The notes under the pieces: generated by a model
Databases searched by the model: none
Told to the model about the DNA's origin: nothing
The model's input: only the letters and a program-made list of their open reading frames with translations
Assembly: GCA_036655355.1 (NCBI GenBank)
Contig: JAVVQG010000005.1
Coordinates: 62,001-126,000, forward strand
DNA length: 64,000 nt
DNA from: JAUNSR01 sp036655355
Lineage (GTDB): Bacteria; Bacteroidota; Bacteroidia; Bacteroidales; JAUNSR01
Direction of reading: 5' to 3'
Position numbers and translations under genes: made by a program
Part shown: positions 58,529 to 64,000 of the stretch, piece after piece
Position numbering within the stretch: position 1 is the stretch's first letter
Layout of the letters: every line of letters starts with the position of its first letter

Positions 58529-59715
58529 TTGATAAGGTTCGCTGCTGTGGTTGTGGTTCTTGTTATCATAAATGTCCAAAAAAATGCATATCAATGAGAT
58601 ATGATGACGAAGGGTTTTGCTATCCGGAAGTCGATCATGATAAATGTATCGAATGTAGCCTTTGTGAAAAAGTATGTCCTTGCCTTACCGTAGAGGATGA
58701 GAAGGAACCTCTTAATGTATATGCCGCAATTGCTAATAATGAAGATTTGAGACGAGAAAGTTCCTCAGGAGGTATTTTTTCATTGTTGGCAAATAAGATA
58801 ATAGAAAGAGGAGGTATTGTTGTCGGAGCTGCTTTTACTTACGATTGGCAAGTTCGAATGATTTGTATTTCTGATTTACGAGAATTATGGAGATTACGAG
58901 GCTCAAAATATGTTCAGGCAGATACTGCTAATACTTTTAGCGAAGCTGAAAAGTATCTAAAAGAAGGGCGTGAAGTACTGTATTCAGGAACCCCTTGTCA
59001 GATTAAGGCATTAAAACTCTTTCTGCGAAAGGATTTCGACAATCTTATTACGGTAGATGTTGCATGCCATGGAGTTCCGAGTCCGGGGGTATGGAATAAA
59101 TATCTTGAGGATGTTTCTAAAAATGCCCGAAAAGCAATTGATGACGGAAGTGTTGATTTTTCTTCACTAAACGAAATGTCCCTAATAAAGAATATTAGAT
59201 TTAGGGAAAAATCTGAAGGATGGAGGAAATACCGAATTGTTTTCTATATTGGCGAGCCTAATAGCGATCGAAATATCGAATTATCCTCTATCTGTTGTAA
59301 AAATCCATACTTCAATGCATTCAACTATAGTTTGATTATTAGGCCATCATGTACGGAATGTACTGCCAAATTAGGGAAAAGCAATAGTGATGTTACAATT
59401 GCCGATTTTTGGGGTATAGAAAAAGTAGCACCTCATATGGATGATAACAAAGGTACTAGTTTAATTCTCATCAATACTCTAAAGGGAAAAGTATTATTTG
59501 ATCAGATTGATGCAAATATTGTTCAATGTACCTATGAGGATGCTTTGAGATATAATGCTGGCCTTCGTGAAAACACCAGATATCACTCTAAACGCCAGAA
59601 ATTCTTCAAAAAGTACAAAAATAAAAAGTCAATAACAATGTATATGCAGTCGCTTTTAATCGAGTCCTTTACACAGCGTGCAATAGGATATCTAAAAAGA
59701 AAAATTCGAGTATGA
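58516..59715 (+). CDS. Ferredoxin-domain protein of the F420 dehydrogenase beta-subunit family
   Basis: This 399-residue protein has two N-terminal [4Fe-4S] motifs (CCGCGSCYHKCPKKC and CIECSLCEKVCPC) and an FrhB/FdhB-like region (RESSSGGIFSLLANKIIERGGIVVGAAF, LRGSKYVQAD, VLYSGTPCQIKALK, VDVACHGVPSP, KLGKSNSDVTIADFWGIE). Such proteins are common in capsule clusters beside pyruvyl transferases and flippases. Their reaction there is not known; a redox step on a lipid-linked sugar is a guess. The 4-bp overlap with the next gene implies coupling. Confidence 0.9.
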   Translation: MVNIVDKVRCCGCGSCYHKCPKKCISMRYDDEGFCYPEVDHDKCIECSLCEKVCPCLTVEDEKEPLNVYAAIANNEDLRRESSSGGIFSLLANKIIERGGIVVGAAFTYDWQVRMICISDLRELWRLRGSKYVQADTANTFSEAEKYLKEGREVLYSGTPCQIKALKLFLRKDFDNLITVDVACHGVPSPGVWNKYLEDVSKNARKAIDDGSVDFSSLNEMSLIKNIRFREKSEGWRKYRIVFYIGEPNSDRNIELSSICCKNPYFNAFNYSLIIRPSCTECTAKLGKSNSDVTIADFWGIEKVAPHMDDNKGTSLILINTLKGKVLFDQIDANIVQCTYEDALRYNAGLRENTRYHSKRQKFFKKYKNKKSITMYMQSLLIESFTQRAIGYLKRKIRV

Positions 59716-60818
59716 AAATAGGTATTCTCACAATCACGCCAAATATTGGGTTTGGTGGAATCATGCAGGCCTACGCTTTGAAGTATATTTTAGAAAAGTT
59801 AGGTCATGATGTTCAGGTGGTAAACTACACTACAAAGGTGTCAATCAAAGATTTTGTTTTATTTTTTATTAAATCAATATTAAAATTTACACAAGGAGAA
59901 TATACAAAGTTTTTTCCTAAATCCGAGTTCAAATATAAGAGCCAGAATGTTCTTCCTTTTATTGAAGAGAATCTAAATTTTTCCCAAAAAGTTACATCAA
60001 AGCACGAATTGGTTCAACTGATAAATACTAGCTACGAAGCAGTAGTGGTGGGGAGTGATCAAGTGTGGCGTCCAAAATACGTTCTTGGTATAGCCAATTA
60101 CTTCTTTGATGGGATAGATTCTAATATTAAAAGGTTAGCTTATGCGGCATCATTTGGCGTAGAAAACTTTGAATATACAAAAGAAGAAGCTATCAAATGC
60201 TCAGAACTTCTCAATTATTTCTCCTACGTTTCTGTAAGAGAGAAGAGTGGAATCGATATTGTGAAAAAGAATCTATGCTATGCTGGTGATGTTAACTGTG
60301 ATCTCGATCCAACATTGTTAGTAGGTCGGTCTGCTTATAAAAAATTCCTTTCAAATAAAGGACTGTCAAAAGGGAAAGTCTTTACTTATATATTGGATTA
60401 TACAAAGAAAAAGGAAGAGGTAGTAGAATTAGTATCAAAAACTTTTGATGTTGAAGTATATCGCTTTAATACAAATGCCGAAAACCCTCAAAAAAAATTG
60501 GAAGAAAGAGTGGCTCCACCTGTTGAAGATTGGTTGAATGGTATTTATAGTGCTAAGTTTGTTGTAACAGATTCATTTCATGGTTGTGTCTTTTCTATAT
60601 TGTTCAATAAACCATTTGTTGTATATGTAAATAAGAATAGAGGCGCAGAAAGATTTGTATCAATCCTTTCACAATTGGATCTCTTAGATAGGTTGGTTTA
60701 TGATTTATCTGAGTTCGATTCTGCAATATTGACCAAGAGTATTGATTGGAATAAGGTAAACATTTATTTGGAGTTACAACGAAAAGAAATTGCTAATAGA
60801 TTAAAAATAGCGTTATAA
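59712..60818 (+). CDS. Polysaccharide pyruvyl transferase family protein
   Basis: This 368-residue protein should add a pyruvate ketal to a sugar using PEP. Signatures are MKIGILTITPNIGFGGIMQAYALKYIL, AVVVGSDQVWRP, YAASFG, VSVREKSG, DPTLL, and KFVVTDSFHGCVFSILFNKPF near the C-terminus. It lies in tight series with the iron-sulfur protein upstream (ATGA overlap) and a glycosyltransferase 4 bp downstream. Sugar specificity is not evident. Confidence 0.92.
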   Translation: MKIGILTITPNIGFGGIMQAYALKYILEKLGHDVQVVNYTTKVSIKDFVLFFIKSILKFTQGEYTKFFPKSEFKYKSQNVLPFIEENLNFSQKVTSKHELVQLINTSYEAVVVGSDQVWRPKYVLGIANYFFDGIDSNIKRLAYAASFGVENFEYTKEEAIKCSELLNYFSYVSVREKSGIDIVKKNLCYAGDVNCDLDPTLLVGRSAYKKFLSNKGLSKGKVFTYILDYTKKKEEVVELVSKTFDVEVYRFNTNAENPQKKLEERVAPPVEDWLNGIYSAKFVVTDSFHGCVFSILFNKPFVVYVNKNRGAERFVSILSQLDLLDRLVYDLSEFDSAILTKSIDWNKVNIYLELQRKEIANRLKIAL

Positions 60819-60822
60819 TAAT

Positions 60823-61971
60823 ATGATAATTCATGCACATCATTCTAGTAGTCCTGTTGCTGGAGACACAAAGAGGGTGATTAACATTAATAAGAATGTG
60901 GCGAGTTTTTTGTCTGACAAGATAGTCGAGATCGAGTATGTTCCTTTCCGATCACTTCTTAAAGTTCTTAGAGGTGCAAAATTTAAGTTATCTAAGAATG
61001 TAGTAAAGAAGTATTATGTTCTTAGCGTTGAACACGCTGGAGTATTGAATGATATATGGCTATATATTATTCTTAAATTGATTTTTTGGAAGTATACTCC
61101 TACATATTATATTGAAGAGTGGTATTTACCTAGATTTATTAATAGCATCTGCGGTTTCAAGGTAATCAAGATACTTGATATGCATGGTGCTACTCCAGAA
61201 GAATATGAATATGTTAATGATTCTTCTTGTCAAAGATTAGAGATTCAGGAACAGAAATCTGTAAATGATGCTAATTTCATTATTTGTCAATCAGATGAAA
61301 TGAAACGTCACATTGTGGCAAAATATTCAATGGATATGGACAAAATTGTAGTATTTCGTTGTGGTGTTGATACTTCAGCCTTTAAATATAAAGATGATGA
61401 TCGTAAATCAGTGAGAAGAGAACTTTTGATTGATGATAATTCTATCATATTCGTTTATTCTGGAGGCATGCATAAATGGCAAAAAATTGTAGAAACACTT
61501 AGATTGTTTAAAAAATATAATGATTTGGACTGTTATTCGAAAATGCTTGTCCTAACAAGAGATAAGGAAGCTCTAATCAAGATAATTAAAGAGAATGCTT
61601 TAGATTCAATAATGAATAACTTAATTATAAAATCTGTTGCATTTCATGATGTATCCAAATACTTGTGTGCTGCGGATGTTGCATTCCTTTTGCGAGATAA
61701 TGTAGTAATGAATGCGGTAGCTTCGCCTACGAAACTAGCAGAATATATGGCTTGTGGTTTGCCTGTATTGTCTACAGATGTTGCTTCAAAATGGGTATCC
61801 GGATTAGGACTCGGCTATATCATAAATATAGAAACACTGCATGTTGAGAATATTCGAGAAATACTGACCGACATAAACAGAAATGATGTAGCAGACTATG
61901 CTAGCAGCAATTTGTCTATAGATTGGGATTGCGGAAATATTCATTCGTTTTTTAGTTCACTAATTAGTTAA
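60823..61971 (+). CDS. Glycosyltransferase, GT4-like
   Basis: This 382-residue GT-B-type enzyme has a weakly conserved N-terminal half (AHHSSSPVAGDTKRVINI, DMHGATPEEYEY). The C-terminal donor domain has VFRCGVDTSAFKY, IIFVYSGGMHKWQK, SKYLCAADVAFLLRDNVVMNAVASPTKLAEYMACGLPVLSTDVAS. The P-T-K-L-A-E-Y region is the usual nucleotide-sugar contact. It likely adds one residue of the repeat unit on the cytoplasmic face. Donor and acceptor are unknown. Confidence 0.88.
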   Translation: MIIHAHHSSSPVAGDTKRVININKNVASFLSDKIVEIEYVPFRSLLKVLRGAKFKLSKNVVKKYYVLSVEHAGVLNDIWLYIILKLIFWKYTPTYYIEEWYLPRFINSICGFKVIKILDMHGATPEEYEYVNDSSCQRLEIQEQKSVNDANFIICQSDEMKRHIVAKYSMDMDKIVVFRCGVDTSAFKYKDDDRKSVRRELLIDDNSIIFVYSGGMHKWQKIVETLRLFKKYNDLDCYSKMLVLTRDKEALIKIIKENALDSIMNNLIIKSVAFHDVSKYLCAADVAFLLRDNVVMNAVASPTKLAEYMACGLPVLSTDVASKWVSGLGLGYIINIETLHVENIREILTDINRNDVADYASSNLSIDWDCGNIHSFFSSLIS

Positions 61972-61976
61972 AGGGA

Positions 61977-63086
61977 GTGAATATACTTATTAATGCTTCT
62001 AATTTAGCAGGAGGAGGAGGTCCTCAAGTTGCGGATTCCATTTGTAGGTCATTAGTGGCTTTTGAACAACATAAATTTTGTGTGGTACTACCATCTTCTA
62101 TGAAGTTAACAAAGTTAATGCTTGAGTCATTTCCTAATACAGATACAGTTCTATATGATTATCCACATAAGGACTACAAGTCCTTGTTGACTGGCCGAAA
62201 TGATTTCTTAGATACAATCGTTGAAGAAAAAAAAATTGATTGTGTCTTAACTGTATTCGGTCCAATGAAGTGGATACCCAAATGTAAACATGTATGTGGT
62301 TTTGCTCTGGCTCAGATAGTTGTGCCTGAATCTCCATTTTTTACAAGAATGTCAAAAATAGAAAGATTTAAGTGGAAGTTTACGACTATCTTTTGGGCAA
62401 AACTCTTCGAAAGGTCAAATGTGTTATATACTGAGAATCCTTTTATATCAGAGCGTGTACAGAATCTTTTCCCCAATAAAAAGATCTATACTGTTTCAAA
62501 TTATTATAATCAGGTTTTTGAAGAAGGATCTAAAAGGAATTATCTTAAAATTCATTCTTTTACTGGAGTTCAATTCCTTGATATTACATCCTCCCGACCA
62601 CACAAAAATATAAAAATAGCTCTTGACATCGCAGAGATCTGGTATAAAACGAAACCTTCGTTTAAAGCCCGCTTTATATTTACTCTTGCAAAAGAAGATT
62701 TTCCGCCAATTCCTAGCTATTTAAAGAATTATTTCTATTTTATTGGAAAGGTGGATATCGCTCAGTGTCCATCGTTATATGAGCAATGTGATGTGGTATT
62801 TCAACCAACGTTGTTAGAGTGTTTTACTGCCACTTATCCAGAAGCGATGTTTATGAAACGGCCTATTGTTACAACCGATCTTGAATTCGCACATGGGTTA
62901 TGTGGCGAAAGTGCTTGTTATTATTCAGCGGAGTCTCCTGAAGACGCAGCGTCAAAATTATATAAAGTAGCGACTGACGAGAATTACCGGGAATTGCTTA
63001 TTCAAAAGGGAATGGTTCAATTGTTTAAATTTAATAATTATACCGAGAGGGCTGCTAAGTTATTGCAGATATGTGAATCAATATAA
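61977..63086 (+). CDS. Glycosyltransferase, GT4-like
   Basis: This 369-residue GT-B enzyme uses a GTG start placed just after AAAGGGA, a better ribosome site than most here. N-terminal NILINASNLAGGGGPQVADSICRSL contains the acceptor-side Gly-rich loop. The donor side has ITSSRPHKNIKIALDIAEIWY, GKVDIAQCPSLYEQCDVVFQPTLLECFTATYPEAMFMKRPIVTTDLEFAHGLCG, with the E-x7-E-type pattern of GT4. It follows the previous gene by 5 bp. It adds another sugar to the capsule unit; specificity is unknown. Confidence 0.88.
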   Translation: MNILINASNLAGGGGPQVADSICRSLVAFEQHKFCVVLPSSMKLTKLMLESFPNTDTVLYDYPHKDYKSLLTGRNDFLDTIVEEKKIDCVLTVFGPMKWIPKCKHVCGFALAQIVVPESPFFTRMSKIERFKWKFTTIFWAKLFERSNVLYTENPFISERVQNLFPNKKIYTVSNYYNQVFEEGSKRNYLKIHSFTGVQFLDITSSRPHKNIKIALDIAEIWYKTKPSFKARFIFTLAKEDFPPIPSYLKNYFYFIGKVDIAQCPSLYEQCDVVFQPTLLECFTATYPEAMFMKRPIVTTDLEFAHGLCGESACYYSAESPEDAASKLYKVATDENYRELLIQKGMVQLFKFNNYTERAAKLLQICESI

Positions 63087-63097
63087 TATCGTGAATT

Positions 63098-64000
63098 ATG
63101 GAAAGAAAATATATAATTGTGCCAGATTGCTATGACTACAATAGAGGAGATCAGGCATTAGTATGGGAAACGATAAGGTTAGCCCAAGACTCTGGTTTTA
63201 AAGGAGTTTTTTATGTACAGGGCGACGATGAAACATGTAAACAGAGTGTTGATTTTGGCTGTAAAACCTTTCGGCCATTGTTGCCTCATCCATCCCGTAA
63301 TAAAAAAACCAATAATGTACATTATGGATTGAGTCTATTATTAAAATGGGGTTTGGTTGCAGCGTTTGATTTTGTGAGGTCTTTATATATCTTGCTCATC
63401 GCAAATTGTCCAAAGCTATATTGGACTCTTCCAGACGAACTAAGAACAACCATAGAGTTATACAAAAGTTCTAATGGACTTTTTGTTAAGGGTGGTGGTT
63501 TTTTGCAAACTTTCGGTAAAATAACAGATCCTTATTTTACATATTATCATATTTATTCTTTGCTCTTTGCTAATCGTATTGGGTTACCCATTTTTGTAAT
63601 GCCAAATTCATTTGGCCCACTAGACGGATTTTTAGTAAAATGGCAAGTAAAGAAGGCATTAAGTATGTGTAAAGTAATTTATTGTAGAGAGTCAATTTCT
63701 TTTGAATATATGAAAAAGACATTCCCGTCAATACAGTTTACTCTGACTAAAGATCTTGGCTTCTATCTTGAAAAGATCTCAAATTCAAAGAAGTACGCCT
63801 TTTGGTCTGATAAAAAAAACGTTGTTGCAATAACTGTGAGACCATATAGATTTCCCGAGCATAAAAGCGGAGAATCTGCTTTATATAAAAAATACAAAGA
63901 TACAATTTGCCAATTTTGTACATATTTAATCGATCATGATTTTTATCCGGTATTGATCCAACATACTTTAGCAGTAAATGCTCATGAAGACGATTTAACT
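63098..64000 (+). CDS. Polysaccharide pyruvyl transferase-like protein, cut by the window edge
   Basis: The frame is open from the ATG at 63098 to the last base (301 codons) with no stop. It starts MERKYIIVPDCYDYNRGDQAL, where Y-N-x-G-D-x-A is the usual N-terminal loop of CsaB/WcaK-like pyruvyl transferases. It continues with GLFVKGGGFLQTFG, PIFVMPNSFGPLDG, VIYCRESISFEYMKK and VVAITVRPYRFPEH. The C-terminal catalytic segment lies beyond the window. It is the second gene of this family in the operon, 11 bp after the glycosyltransferase. Confidence 0.85.
   Translation, partial: MERKYIIVPDCYDYNRGDQALVWETIRLAQDSGFKGVFYVQGDDETCKQSVDFGCKTFRPLLPHPSRNKKTNNVHYGLSLLLKWGLVAAFDFVRSLYILLIANCPKLYWTLPDELRTTIELYKSSNGLFVKGGGFLQTFGKITDPYFTYYHIYSLLFANRIGLPIFVMPNSFGPLDGFLVKWQVKKALSMCKVIYCRESISFEYMKKTFPSIQFTLTKDLGFYLEKISNSKKYAFWSDKKNVVAITVRPYRFPEHKSGESALYKKYKDTICQFCTYLIDHDFYPVLIQHTLAVNAHEDDLT

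Noticed and set aside
1..64000. tRNA, rRNA, tmRNA, integrase or transposase genes
   Set aside because: None recognised on either strand in gaps; apparent gaps are explained by promoters, terminators and repeats. A covariance-model search would be needed to exclude small RNAs.

Overview
The window is chromosomal DNA from a Bacteroidota bacterium, order Bacteroidales, probably of the Parabacteroides/Tannerella/Bacteroides kind. The evidence is SusC/SusD outer-membrane pairs with lipoprotein signals, TANNTTTG-type -7 promoter elements, the three-domain IspG, DUF4248 and HU-HIG proteins, an UpxY-like NusG paralogue, and a Wzi/Wza/Wzc capsule system. Genus cannot be fixed from sequence reading alone.

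Region 1 (1-14.7 kb) is glycan acquisition. It holds the end of one SusD gene, a SusC (frameshifted) with a SusD-like partner, a GH29 alpha-L-fucosidase lipoprotein, and a second intact SusC/SusD pair. The fucosidase suggests that fucosylated (host or plant) glycans are the target. Both susC-susD gaps carry a strong stem-loop, and strong terminators separate the units.

Region 2 (14.7-37.2 kb) is mostly housekeeping. It contains a Na/Pi cotransporter, a uridine-kinase-like nucleoside kinase, rpoN, a PAP2-like membrane protein, gcvH, purE, ispG, a MATE exporter, pnp, a TlpA-like lipoprotein, greA with HIT, and PspC with PadR. Embedded in it are a large surface lipoprotein with a collagen-like segment and, upstream of it, two regulators with degenerate receiver domains. 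The greA leader contains a promoter followed by a strong intrinsic terminator.

Region 3 (37.2-47.9 kb) is a capsule-associated accessory region. A minus-strand group encodes a WbpM-type dehydratase, an unknown protein, an initiating sugar-phosphate transferase, two HU-like proteins and a membrane-anchored coiled-coil protein. A plus-strand group encodes Wzi and a lipocalin-like lipoprotein. Next come two small membrane proteins (one 56 aa), an M15 peptidase, DUF4248, a WYL-type regulator, an unknown protein and an HU-winged-helix fusion. Holin-like small membrane proteins, a murein peptidase and several HU-type proteins together resemble a domesticated phage-lysis or regulatory cassette.

Region 4 (48.2-64 kb) is an AT-rich capsular polysaccharide operon: Wza, Wzc tyrosine kinase, UpxY-like antiterminator, CapE-CapF-CapG (UDP-L-FucNAc synthesis), WecB (UDP-ManNAc), Wzx flippase, an F420-dehydrogenase-beta-like iron-sulfur protein, pyruvyl transferase, two glycosyltransferases and a second pyruvyl-transferase-like gene cut by the window edge. 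The predicted polymer contains FucNAc, possibly ManNAc, and pyruvate ketals.

A family of about 13 short palindromic repeats (core CGCGAGTTTGCAACTCGTG) is scattered from 14.8 to 49.2 kb, mostly just after stop codons and often in pairs. Two copies lie inside a reading frame. No tRNA, rRNA, CRISPR array, integrase or transposase was seen.
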